A stretch of 64,000 nt of DNA from JABDMH01 sp965222645 (GTDB lineage: Bacteria > Bacteroidota > Bacteroidia > Chitinophagales > Saprospiraceae), in assembly GCA_965222645.1 (NCBI GenBank), contig OZ244968.1, positions 5,766,001 through 5,830,000 of the forward strand, given 5' to 3'. The position numbers were made by a program, and so were the translations under genes. The notes below the pieces were generated by a model, which was not told where the DNA came from, searched no databases, and was given only the letters and a program-made list of their open reading frames with translations. Below are positions 1 through 7,119 of this stretch, one piece after another. Each line of letters starts with the position of its first letter. The stretch's first letter is position 1.

Positions 1-212
1 TCTCGATGCAGCTCCTTCTTCTCCCGATCTACATTACTTCCCGATTTGCCTAATCCAGCTTGGCCCTCAGCTTCATATTTACTCCGCCAACGGTAAATCA
101 TATTGGAAGACACACCATGCCTTCTCGATGACTCAGAAACGCTATGTAACTCTGCATCTTGCAGTACCTGCATCTTCTCTGATGCGCTCCATCTCCTTCT
201 TTTTTTTCTCAT
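1..212 (-). CDS. IS3-family transposase OrfA, N-terminal part (cut by window start)
   Basis: Reading the minus strand from an ATG at 212 gives about 70 codons with no stop before the window edge. The protein starts with a very basic stretch (MRKKRRRWSASEKMQVL) followed by a helix-turn-helix of the IS3/IS911 OrfA type (SESSRRHGVSSNMIYRWRSKY), then a linker with GLGKSGS. This domain binds the element's terminal repeats. The 3' part and the OrfB integrase would lie outside the window. Upstream, the minus strand around 274-250 reads CCCCCTAAAAAACCGGAACG, which looks like an IS3-type terminus, so the element probably ends there. Family assignment is from motif recognition. Confidence 0.75.
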   Translation of the reverse strand, partial: MRKKRRRWSASEKMQVLQDAELHSVSESSRRHGVSSNMIYRWRSKYEAEGQAGLGKSGSNVDREKKELHR

Positions 213-409
213 GATTCCTCTAATTTAATATTCTCTTATTTCGAGAAATCCCGTTCCGGTTTTTTAGGGGGCTAGAAGGCATGTGCAGCATTGATTTTAA
301 CCAATTCCTCATATGTTGGTCGTACTCTTTCCACACTTTAATTTACAAAAATACATGCAATTATTTTATAATATTTACAAAAAATATTTCCTATTTATTC
401 GATTTATTT
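213..409. other. IS3/IS66 junction, non-coding
   Basis: This stretch joins the upstream end of the IS3-type element (probable terminus near 250-274) to the region downstream of IS66 tnpB. On the minus strand a 20-codon frame from a GTG at 334 (VERVRPTYEELVKINAAHAF) stops at 272, exactly where the IS3-like end begins. It may be the first codons of a tnpC truncated by IS3 insertion, but it does not resemble the start of the tnpC at 1464, so this is a guess. No other feature is visible; the 340-409 part is very A+T rich. Confidence 0.4.
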
Positions 410-775
410 CTACGCCCTTTTAGCTACCTTGCCCCTATAACGCTTGCGTAGTTTTGCACTTTTTATGTGTACTCCTTCCAGCATCATCAGTAGTGTCGGA
501 ATTTCTATTTCTTTCGATGATCCTTTTTCTTTCCAACTCGGCAACTCAAATGTCCCGGACGATAATTTCTTATAGTAGATCACAAAACCTGTACGGTCCC
601 ATATCAATACCTTAATTAATGTACGACGCTTATTTACAAATAGGTAGGCATCTCCCTGCAATGGGTCTACTCCCATCTCATTGATCACCAAACCCGCTAA
701 CCCCGTAAAGCTCTTTCTCATATCTGTGGGATGGCGATACATGTGATACCGGTGCGTGGTGGATAACCCTATCAT
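410..775 (-). CDS. tnpB: IS66-family accessory protein TnpB (IS66 Orf2)
   Basis: This 121-residue protein has the IS66 Orf2 signature: an N-terminal YRHPTDMRKSFTGLAGLV block, the YLFVNKRRTLIKVLIWDRTGF core, then YYKKLSSGTFELP. TnpB is one of three proteins (TnpA, TnpB, TnpC) needed for efficient IS66 transposition; its biochemical role is not settled. Its start overlaps the tnpA stop by 4 bases (ATGA), the usual translational coupling in this family. Length is normal and no frameshift is seen. What is odd is the context: no tnpC follows on the same strand, because an IS3-type element sits directly downstream. Confidence 0.9.
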   Translation of the reverse strand: MIGLSTTHRYHMYRHPTDMRKSFTGLAGLVINEMGVDPLQGDAYLFVNKRRTLIKVLIWDRTGFVIYYKKLSSGTFELPSWKEKGSSKEIEIPTLLMMLEGVHIKSAKLRKRYRGKVAKRA

Positions 776-1065
776 TTCTGCTCGATAAGCTTAAGTAAAT
801 AATCTGGGGGCACCAGTTGTGAAAAACGTATCGTTATATCCGGATTTATGCAGATCTCAACACTGCAAGGCAGATCCCTCACTTTATTTGTCTTTACTCG
901 CACAAATGAGCCGTCACTCATCACTTCATTCTGATATCTCCTCAACCAATATTGATAGCTCGATAGCTTCAGATTGGTCAATTCACAAAAGTCTTCCTTG
1001 CTTATCTGCCCCTCCAACACACCTTTTACTAATGGGAATACATCTTCTTTCTTCTGTCTGGCCAT
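772..1065 (-). CDS. tnpA: IS66-family TnpA (IS66 Orf1)
   Basis: From the ATG at 1065 this is a 97-residue protein; a TTG at 1083 would add six residues. It has a short helical N-terminus (MARQKKEDVFPLVKGVLEGQ), a helix-turn-helix-like part (ISKEDFCELTNLKLSSYQYWLRRYQ) and the hydrophobic tail DITIRFSQLVPPDYLLKLI typical of IS66 Orf1. It probably binds DNA at the element ends. It overlaps tnpB by four bases. The upstream 60 bases lead directly to the element's left end at 1128-1134. The first 28 codons and the leader are duplicated at 7631-7790 with three mismatches in 160 bases. Confidence 0.88.
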   Translation of the reverse strand: MARQKKEDVFPLVKGVLEGQISKEDFCELTNLKLSSYQYWLRRYQNEVMSDGSFVRVKTNKVRDLPCSVEICINPDITIRFSQLVPPDYLLKLIEQK

Positions 1066-1113
1066 CTTTGCGCTTTTCCACAAAGATTAACAATGATATC
1101 CAGGCAGACAATA

Positions 1114-1134
1114 CGCTCATCACTAGACGCTTAC
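1114..1134 (-). repeat. IS66 left terminal inverted repeat
   Basis: On the minus strand the element begins GTAAGCGTCTAGTGATGAGCG at 1134. The GTAAGCG start is the classic IS66-family end. Identity with the second copy stops exactly here: 975-1134 and 7631-7790 match, and the flanks beyond 1134 and 7790 differ. The eight bases after the end are CTCAAAAA, which do not match the eight bases (CAACATCG) after the right end at 2968, so the two ends are not from one simple insertion. Confidence 0.85.
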
Positions 1135-1412
1135 CTCAAAAAGACTTAGAAGATTACAACGAAGCTCTACACAAAAGACCTATCAGATCAAGAACAATAG
1201 AAGGATACATCAGTGTGCTAAAGCTCGTCAATGAATACTTAGAAAACTATGGCGAAGCTCCGATCATCAAGACAAGATTAACAGTAGCAAAAGACATCAA
1301 GAAGGAAAGAACTATCCTGAGCAAAGAAGAAATCAACCAACTGTATGAAGCTTGTGAGAATGATCCTTGGGGAATGCGGGACAGAATTATTATAGCGATA
1401 TATTTTCAGAAA
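1135..1412 (+). pseudogene. Tyrosine recombinase, N-terminal fragment
   Basis: In frame directly after the IS66 end, about 92 codons read as the core-binding (SAM-like) domain of an XerC/D-type tyrosine recombinase: PQKDLEDYNEALHKRPIRS, then RTIEGYISVLKLVNEYLENYG, and the linker ILSKEEINQLYEACENDPWG leading into RDRIIIAIYF, where the catalytic domain normally begins. Similarity is lost after about 1412. The N-terminal start is missing (replaced by the IS66 end) and the middle, including the first catalytic arginine, is absent. A C-terminal piece of the same kind of enzyme resumes at 2969. It cannot be functional. Confidence 0.75.
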
Positions 1413-1463
1413 AAGAGCATCATAAATATGGATAAATTCAGATATAAATAATATATTTAATGT

Positions 1464-2939
1464 GTGCAAAATGGATATGAAAATAGAAATAAAGAGGAAT
1501 TAATATCCACTATTTATGAGCTTAAGAATAAATATGAGGATATCCGATTTCAGTATGAAGAACTGCGTAGATTAGTATTTGGAGTAAAGAGCGAACGCTT
1601 TGTATCCAATCTGGATCCATCTCAATTAAGACTGCTTGATATATCCGTATCTAATCCAGTGGATAAAATAGAAAAAAGACCCTCCCCTTCGAGCACAAAC
1701 ATCAAGAAAACAGGAGTAGAAAAAGCCAAGCCTAAACGGACCCGTATATCCAAGAAGTTAAAGAGGATAGATGAGGTAATAGAACCACAAGAAGATGTGA
1801 GTGGTTTGAAAAAAATTGGAGAAGTTGTAACAGAGATGCTGGACTTTAGACCAGCAGTGTTGCATGTAAAAAGATATATCCGGCCAAAATATGTAGATCC
1901 AAATAACGAGGATAAAGGAGTAATAATAGGGAAGTTACCGGATTTTCCTATTGCAAAGGGAAAGGCAGGCAGTGGTCTGATCAGTAAAGTAATTATAGAT
2001 AAATACGTAGATCACATACCGTGTTATCGTCAAGAAAAGATATACAACCGGTATGATGAGCGTATATCCAGATCAACGCTATGTGGGTGGATATCACAAA
2101 GTGCTGACCTCATGACTCCCCTGTATGAATCCTTGAAAAAAGAAGTGCTTAGTAGTGGATACATACAAATGGACGAATCCCCAATACCGGTATTGACAAA
2201 AAATAAAAAAGGCTCTACTCATCGCGGATACATGTGGGTGTATCAAGCTGTAAATAATAATCAAGTCATTTTTGATTATCAGCCAAGTAAAGAAGGAAAA
2301 GTTGCTACACAAATACTTAAAAACTATAAAGGATATTTACAGACAGATGGCTATGCAGCATATGAGATATTTAAAACCAAAAAGAAAATAAAAGTATTGC
2401 ATTGCTGGGCACATGCTCGTAGATATTTTCATAGAGCTCAGCAAAATGATAGGGTCAGGGCAGAATATGTGTTGGGGAAGATAAGAGAGCTGTATATGTT
2501 AGAGGACATGATAAAGAAGGATTGCCCGGAAATGGATCCCCACCATATCCAGGATGTACGTCACAGATATGCAGTACCAATACTCCATGAGCTTGAAAAC
2601 TGGCTACATGAAAATTTACACCAGGTGCGTCCCAAGAGTGCCATTGGCAAAGCTATAAGGTATACCCTCAAAAGATATAAGGAATTACAAACCTACACCA
2701 AGGATGGAAGATTGAATATAGACAATAATCCGGTTGAAAATTCTATACGCCCATTGGCTCTCGGTCGAAAAAACTACCTGTTTGCGGGGTCGCATGAAGG
2801 TGCCAAAAGAGCGGCAATTATGTACAGTTTTCTGGGTACTTGCAAACTCCGTGAAGTAAATCCATTCTTCTGGCTTAAAAGTACCCTTGACAACATCGGC
2901 ACATATCCCGTAAAAAAAATAAGTGATTTACTGCCATAA
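1464..2939 (+). CDS. tnpC: IS66-family transposase TnpC
   Basis: This 491-residue protein has the full IS66 layout: an N-terminal coiled coil (roughly 10-40) ending in LRRLVFGVKSERF, a basic linker, a zinc-finger/linker region, the DDE catalytic domain (GYIQMDESPIPV near residue 235, LQTDGYAAYE near 295, and the glutamate in NNPVENSIRPLALGRKNYLF near 425), and the C-terminal WLKSTLDNI block. It is full length. It starts at GTG (1464). The element's right end lies 23-29 bases past the stop. It faces opposite to the tnpA/tnpB genes at 410-1065, and its own tnpA and tnpB are missing upstream, where recombinase remnants are found instead. Confidence 0.92.
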   Translation: MQNGYENRNKEELISTIYELKNKYEDIRFQYEELRRLVFGVKSERFVSNLDPSQLRLLDISVSNPVDKIEKRPSPSSTNIKKTGVEKAKPKRTRISKKLKRIDEVIEPQEDVSGLKKIGEVVTEMLDFRPAVLHVKRYIRPKYVDPNNEDKGVIIGKLPDFPIAKGKAGSGLISKVIIDKYVDHIPCYRQEKIYNRYDERISRSTLCGWISQSADLMTPLYESLKKEVLSSGYIQMDESPIPVLTKNKKGSTHRGYMWVYQAVNNNQVIFDYQPSKEGKVATQILKNYKGYLQTDGYAAYEIFKTKKKIKVLHCWAHARRYFHRAQQNDRVRAEYVLGKIRELYMLEDMIKKDCPEMDPHHIQDVRHRYAVPILHELENWLHENLHQVRPKSAIGKAIRYTLKRYKELQTYTKDGRLNIDNNPVENSIRPLALGRKNYLFAGSHEGAKRAAIMYSFLGTCKLREVNPFFWLKSTLDNIGTYPVKKISDLLP

Positions 2940-2949
2940 TCTAAACAGG

Positions 2950-2968
2950 CATTTCACCGAACGCTTAC
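2950..2968 (+). repeat. IS66 right terminal inverted repeat
   Basis: The end reads CATTTCACCGAACGCTTAC, that is GTAAGCGTTCGGTGAAATG outward-in on the minus strand. It shares GTAAGCGT with the left end at 1134. Immediately after it the recombinase frame resumes, so this marks the insertion point of the tnpC-carrying element. Confidence 0.8.
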
Positions 2969-3155
2969 CAACATCGAAATCAAAAAGCTGAATCATCTAA
3001 GGCAATCAAGAGTAAGTATCTGGGTTAAAAATGAAGGTTTACGAAAAGGTCAATACTTGGCAGGTTTTAGAAGAGTGTTGAGTGCAGAGCGATATAGAAA
3101 AGCAGATCTTACAGACTTAAAAGAGCAGATCAAAAAACATCATCCGTTTAAATAG
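2969..3155 (+). pseudogene. Tyrosine recombinase, C-terminal fragment
   Basis: Directly after the IS66 right end, 61 codons read as the C-terminus of a Bacteroidota-type tyrosine recombinase. NHLRQSRVSIWVKNEG corresponds to the HxLR box region, LRKGQYLAGFRRVLSAERYR carries the presumed catalytic tyrosine (SAERY), and the tail is DLKEQIKKHHPFK before TAG at 3153. Together with the fragment at 1135-1412 it accounts for the two ends of one enzyme; roughly the middle third is lost. The gene was probably the integrase of an older mobile element to which the downstream tract (3156-7119) may belong. Confidence 0.75.
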
Positions 3156-3945
3156 AGCTGTATGCTCGTTCCTCGCATGTCATAGTAGTTCTTCACCCTT
3201 CCGCTGAAGCTACAGGGTTCAGGCAGTGAAGCGGCGTTCGTCGGGTTCCCTTACATCATATATCCTGCCAGAGCACTTCGTTGGCTCACAGGAGCTTCCT
3301 ACGTCAGCACCTTTGTCATGATATATGACGACTGCGGTCAGCTCCTCACAGTAGTTCCCAGACTGCATACAGACTATGCCTTCATTACGCTAAAGCTTCA
3401 TTGCGGTTCGCTACGCCATAGACTGTCTACATCCTTCCACTACTAATTATTTGGCGGACTGCTCGACTCACTCGGCTGCGTCAGTCGGATAAAAATCAAT
3501 TGAAAAAGAAAAGCGGTTTATCCTCCTTCCTTGCTGCACCCTGCGAATGCTCATCGCCTCGTCATTCCATACGCTTCACCAGCCTTTAAATCCCAACACA
3601 AAAGCTAAACACAGTCTGGCTGTCGCTATTCCATTCCTCGAAGCTGCAGCAACTTCGTCTACGTGCCTCTACGAGTCGGCACTCTCGACTCACACCTCGT
3701 TCGTGTCCGCAGTCGTCCGCCCCCGCGAATGCCACCGCTCGCTGAAGGCTCTTTCTCTGCTAAAAAATTAAACCCACAATCCACGCTAAAAAACAAACCC
3801 GAACGGCAAAAATAGGCTTCCCTCAGATAGCTCAATGGAGCCTATGGCTAAGCTGCGAATGCCAGCGATCTCCTCCCTTGATCTATCGCCACCCAAAAAG
3901 AGTTGCCTATCGGTTTTGTTTTTGCCCATGCTCTGCTTTAAAGTC
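3156..3945. other. Non-coding tract with short repeated motifs and hairpins
   Basis: No convincing gene is present. The strand composition is biased: the plus strand is pyrimidine rich, the minus strand purine rich, and G+C is higher than in the flanks. GCGAATGC occurs three times (3543, 3725, 3855), each time next to a CG-rich partner that could pair with it. Local inverted repeats include GTCAT-GATAT-ATGAC near 3317-3331 and GAGTCG/CGACTC near 3670-3690. The tract sits between the recombinase relic and the small minus-strand gene at 3946-4122. A recombination-site cluster (integron-like) or a structured RNA are both possible; neither is shown. Confidence 0.45.
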
Positions 3946-4122
3946 CTACCTTCTTTTAGAACGAACTCCTTTAAACTTACCTCCTGTAGTTTTTACATCA
4001 ATGATGCGGTTAGAATTAGTATTGATTTTAACCCAAAGTTTAGTTCTTGGATTAAATACTTGAACTCTGTTGCGAACAGCTCCAACTCTACTGTTGTCGC
4101 CGACTGGTTTGTTTACTGCCAT
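3946..4122 (-). CDS. Small basic protein, MAVNKPVGDN type (58 aa)
   Basis: A 58-codon frame runs on the minus strand from ATG 4122 to TAG. The protein begins MAVNKPVGDNSRVGAVRNRV, continues through FNPRTKLWVKI and ends GGKFKGVRSKRR. I recognise the MAVNKPVGDN...KFKGVR pattern as a small protein recurring in Bacteroidota genomes, usually annotated as hypothetical; the function is unknown. It is strongly basic (many K/R), so nucleic-acid binding is plausible, but that is inference. It is divergent from the sigma factor at 4299 and shares with it the dyad-rich region 4158-4251. It is shorter than many gene callers report. Confidence 0.75.
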   Translation of the reverse strand: MAVNKPVGDNSRVGAVRNRVQVFNPRTKLWVKINTNSNRIIDVKTTGGKFKGVRSKRR

Positions 4123-4157
4123 AATATGAAACTTTTAAATATATAAATTTGTTTTAA

Positions 4158-4251
4158 TGTGATAATCACATCTTCACTTATAAAGAGGAGAGAATAGATT
4201 TTTGTGACAACAAAATAATCTTGTCACAGATTAGAGAAAACGACTCTTTAT
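4158..4251. promoter_or_regulatory. Divergent control region with three dyads
   Basis: Between the small minus-strand gene and the sigma factor lie three clean inverted repeats: TGTGATAATCACA (4158-4170, perfect around a central A); TGTGACAA/TTGTCACA (4203-4210 and 4221-4228, 10-base spacer); and ATAAAGAG/CTCTTTAT (4180-4187 and 4244-4251), which encloses the second. The nested pair could be an operator or an RNA hairpin. TGTGA/TCACA half-sites resemble those of CRP/FNR-type regulators, but the spacing does not fit a standard site. No regulator is assigned. Confidence 0.5.
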
Positions 4252-4298
4252 ATATGTAGCTAAGGTTGAGAAATGATTGTAGAATTAAATTTTTGTAA

Positions 4299-4856
4299 AT
4301 GAACAAGAAAGTTACCTCGTCGGAGGCAGATCCTCCAAGTATTACAGTATTAGTAAGCGACGCTTCAATAGTTGACTTACTAAGTGAATATGTACCTAAT
4401 ATTTTAAATTACTTAGGGACAAAAGGATTAGAACAATATGCAGAAGATATAGTCTCAGATGCTTTTTTAGCACTACTTGAACAAAGGGAAAAGCAACAAA
4501 TAAAAGACCCACGAGCTTATCTTTTTATAACTATCCAAAATGCGGTAAAACAGCATTACAAGCAAAAAGATAAATCGAAGGAATTTGATTTTACATCGTA
4601 CAAAACTGCATGTGGTCAAGCATTGGTTGAAGACCACGAATTGATTAAAGAAATAAGAATAGCGGATGATAAGAAGCGTAGAAGGATGTATGAGCTAATG
4701 GATGCTCATCTATCAAAAGAAGAACGACTTATCATGGAGTTAAGAGTTATAAAAGGAAAGACTTACGCTGAGATAAGTCTACTAATTAATAAATCTGAAG
4801 CTGCAATTAGACAAAACCTATCAAGAAGCACAAGGAGAATAAGAAACCTATATTAA
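4299..4856 (+). CDS. Sigma-70 family RNA polymerase sigma factor (ECF-like)
   Basis: A 185-residue protein with a region-2-like part (about 25-95: AEDIVSDAFLALLEQRE, then DPRAYLFITIQNAVKQHYKQ) and a region-4 helix-turn-helix (about 130-180: LSKEERLIMELRVIKGKTYAEI, then KSEAAIRQNLSRSTRRIRNLY). The spacing fits small alternative sigma factors. The start is an ATG just after an A+T-rich leader. The next gene, 16 bases downstream, resembles a zinc-finger anti-sigma factor, so the two probably form a regulatory pair. What they control is unknown; the adjacent KTSC-like and toxin genes are candidates by position. Codon use is A+T rich compared with genes after 8 kb, consistent with acquired DNA. 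Confidence 0.85.
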   Translation: MNKKVTSSEADPPSITVLVSDASIVDLLSEYVPNILNYLGTKGLEQYAEDIVSDAFLALLEQREKQQIKDPRAYLFITIQNAVKQHYKQKDKSKEFDFTSYKTACGQALVEDHELIKEIRIADDKKRRRMYELMDAHLSKEERLIMELRVIKGKTYAEISLLINKSEAAIRQNLSRSTRRIRNLY

Positions 4857-4872
4857 GCAAACTAAAGAAAAA

Positions 4873-5247
4873 ATGGCAATGACAAATAGAGATCAAACGA
4901 ATCTTTTGGATCCAAATAAATCAGAAATAGTCTCACTAATGATAAGTCATATTAAAGGAGAACTAAGTCCCGTATGTGAATTAAAGATGGATAGTCTGAT
5001 TGAAAACTGTATAGAATGTAAAAAACTATATGAAGAAGTATCACTCTTTTTTGACCCAGGAGAAACATTACTTTTTGAAATTAAAAATGAAGAAGCAATC
5101 ACTAAAACGCGGAAGCATGTTTATGCTTTAGGCGAACTATATGACAACATTAAAATTAAAGAAGAAGCAACAACAGTTGATTGTGAAGGTCAATACAAAG
5201 AAGTGTTTGATCTTATAGAAGATACGGACTGTTTTTGTTGCGGATAA
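4873..5247 (+). CDS. Putative zinc-finger anti-sigma-like protein
   Basis: A 124-residue protein directly downstream of the sigma gene. The segment LMISHIKGELSPVCELKMDS followed by LIENCIECKKLYEEV resembles the zf-HC2 anti-sigma fold, where a helix is followed by CxxC; here the motif is C-I-E-C and the usual histidine ligand is not obvious. The C-terminus has a second cysteine cluster (DCFCCG). There is no membrane segment, so it would act in the cytoplasm. The role is inferred from the motif and from pairing with the sigma gene; it is not a close match to any family I can name. Confidence 0.55.
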   Translation: MAMTNRDQTNLLDPNKSEIVSLMISHIKGELSPVCELKMDSLIENCIECKKLYEEVSLFFDPGETLLFEIKNEEAITKTRKHVYALGELYDNIKIKEEATTVDCEGQYKEVFDLIEDTDCFCCG

Positions 5248-5258
5248 AATTTGGAACA

Positions 5259-5486
5259 ATGGATAGATATTTAAACTTAGGAGGAAACTCAGGAATAAGA
5301 GCATACGAAATTGGTATTGACTCAATCAAGGTCATGTTTACCACAGGTGCAGTTTACTTGTATAATTATGCTTCTACTGGAATAGATCGGGTTGAAAGAA
5401 TGAAGTCATTAGCAATGCGAGGAGTTGGATTAAACAGTTATATAGGAAGAGTAATAAGAAAAAGTTTTGCAGCAAGGTTGAGATAA
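5259..5486 (+). CDS. KTSC-domain-like small protein
   Basis: From the ATG at 5259 this is 75 residues. An upstream in-frame start at 5235 would overlap the previous gene, and the family N-terminus (MDRYLNLGGNSGI) favours 5259. The body, RAYEIGIDSIKVMFTTGAVY then LYNYASTG, followed by MKSLAMRGVGLNSYIGRVIR, has the beta-strand pattern and GxGLNSYI block of KTSC-like proteins, whose function is unknown. Such small proteins often sit beside mobile or defence genes. It follows the anti-sigma-like gene by 11 bases and is probably co-transcribed with it. Confidence 0.6.
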   Translation: MDRYLNLGGNSGIRAYEIGIDSIKVMFTTGAVYLYNYASTGIDRVERMKSLAMRGVGLNSYIGRVIRKSFAARLR

Positions 5487-5594
5487 CTTATTTTTTTCAA
5501 TTGAAAAATCCTTCAGTTGAAAAATAAAAACAGGTAACTTTAGGCGTGCTTAAGAAAAGTCTTGAGCCTAAAAATTGAGGCATAAGGTAGGAAT

Positions 5595-6440
5595 GTGGTT
5601 AAAGCGTGGGATTTAGTCAAGCACTTAGACGAAGGAGTAAGATTAAATGTAAATGCTTTAGGGAAACTTGATAATCTTCTCACTAGTGGAAAGATTCCAA
5701 AGGCTAAATTAGAATCAGCATTGAATAGTCATTTAGGAGATATTCTAAATGCAGCAGACGAAGTTAATGTTGGTAAAATATTGGACCGTCTTAATCTTCA
5801 ACATGTTGATGAACTTCACCTTGACAATATCATCCAAAGGCTTGATAATTACCCAACCTTAAGACAAGATTTACTTGATAACCCAGACTGGTTTGATACA
5901 TTCGATGATATTTTAGACAATCCTGAGAAGTATTGGGATATTCTTGGAGAGGGTAATATCCCATCTGGTTCTCCTCTTGCAAAATGGGGGCAAGGATTTT
6001 GGTGGAAGAACCTAAGAGAATTGGCAGACGAGTTTGAAAGTGTTGCAGCACTTGACAAAATTGAGGAATTATTTGGAACAGTTTACGGAACGAATATTTC
6101 ATTAAAAGTCACCAATAATGTAACTGGAGAAGTAATTGATATTGTACCAGACTTTTTGGCTTTTAAAAATGGGAAATATCATATTGCTGATGCGAAGTAC
6201 ACGACCAAGTCAAATTTTACAGTAGAGAATGCTGTTACGCCAAATCATGGAGATGTATTTGACTGGATAAAAAATCAATCGAATATAAGTGTTGAAGTGA
6301 GAGCATCGAATAGTAAATTAGAAAACATACCTGGCTTAAGTCAAGGTGATATTTTGCCTACATCAGATTTGAAAATTGATATTCTGAAATCAAAACAGAA
6401 TGATAACTCAATTGTAGAAACTGTCATTAATTATCATTGA
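5595..6440 (+). CDS. Orphan polymorphic-toxin C-terminal module, PD-(D/E)xK nuclease-like
   Basis: From a GTG start this is 281 residues with no signal peptide and no Rhs or other delivery domain. Residues 1-130 are the low-complexity helical pre-toxin style seen at the ends of Bacteroidota polymorphic toxins (LDNYPTLRQDLLDNPDWF, then DDILDNPEKYWDIL). Residues about 150-280 form the presumed toxin, with VPDFLAF at 184-190 and ADAKY at 198-202, giving the PD...DxK spacing of a restriction-nuclease-like active site (D186, D199, K201). The gene ends 4 bases before a probable immunity gene. It reads as a detached toxin tip, perhaps recombinable into an Rhs carrier. Nuclease activity is inferred. 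Confidence 0.65.
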   Translation: MVKAWDLVKHLDEGVRLNVNALGKLDNLLTSGKIPKAKLESALNSHLGDILNAADEVNVGKILDRLNLQHVDELHLDNIIQRLDNYPTLRQDLLDNPDWFDTFDDILDNPEKYWDILGEGNIPSGSPLAKWGQGFWWKNLRELADEFESVAALDKIEELFGTVYGTNISLKVTNNVTGEVIDIVPDFLAFKNGKYHIADAKYTTKSNFTVENAVTPNHGDVFDWIKNQSNISVEVRASNSKLENIPGLSQGDILPTSDLKIDILKSKQNDNSIVETVINYH

Positions 6441-6444
6441 TGAA

Positions 6445-7119
6445 ATGGAATTAGAGGAAAAATTTAGGAATGAACTAAACTCTGTACTGCTGAAAGAGGG
6501 ATTTAATCTTGAAGTAGATGAATCGGGATATCTTTTTAAGAAGAAGTACAAACTTGGAGAAAAAGTAATTTTTTTTGAAGTATCGAAAAAAACAAAGATT
6601 TCATTTAGAGTTGGACTAAGTGTGCGAGTAACTAATTTGCCAGTTCAAAAGATTCATTCTTTGGTAAACACTAAAAATGGAGAGAAGTCTATTATTAGCT
6701 ATAGGCTCTCTCAACTTACTAAGAGATATGGTGACAAGGACTTAAACTTTGAAAGAAGAAAATTTAATGGAACTTTAGGAAGTGTTGTTTCGGAAGAGTC
6801 TTTATCTCAATATATTATCAATCTTAAATCATGTTTAAGGACATTAATCTTGCCTTTTTTTATTGAGTTTAATGATCAAGAGTCATTTAATAAATGGTTG
6901 AATGAACCGATTATTTCAGGTGGCTATAATTTTGAAATAGAACCTGTATGGAAGGACGCCATCAATAGTTTGATCATATCGAAGTTGGTCTGTTCTTCTG
7001 ATTTCGATAAATTATATAATGTATGGATTGATCAAGAATTGCCAAAAGGACCGGGATTTGATACGAGAGAAGAATTAATCCAACTCAAAGAAATTTTGTC
7101 TACAGGTCAGCTTGCGTAA
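6445..7119 (+). CDS. Putative immunity protein for the adjacent toxin module
   Basis: A 224-residue, soluble-looking protein with no signal peptide or membrane segment. It begins at ATG 6445, four bases after the toxin stop, the tight spacing typical of toxin-immunity pairs. I do not recognise the family. Visible features are alternating charged helices and beta segments (LEEKFRNELNSVLLKEGF at the start, KVIFFEVSKKTKISF) and the tail PGFDTREELIQLKEIL. The immunity role rests on position alone. Its 3' end overlaps the convergent XRE gene by 13 bases. Confidence 0.55.
   Translation: MELEEKFRNELNSVLLKEGFNLEVDESGYLFKKKYKLGEKVIFFEVSKKTKISFRVGLSVRVTNLPVQKIHSLVNTKNGEKSIISYRLSQLTKRYGDKDLNFERRKFNGTLGSVVSEESLSQYIINLKSCLRTLILPFFIEFNDQESFNKWLNEPIISGGYNFEIEPVWKDAINSLIISKLVCSSDFDKLYNVWIDQELPKGPGFDTREELIQLKEILSTGQLA

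Noticed and set aside
819..1451. A 210-residue plus-strand frame
   Set aside because: The first half is the reverse of IS66 tnpA plus the IS end, and the second half is the recombinase fragment; it is a chimera made by insertion, not a gene.
3547..4146. Plus-strand frames over the repeat-rich tract and the small gene
   Set aside because: They show no family motifs and lie opposite the better supported 58-residue minus-strand gene.
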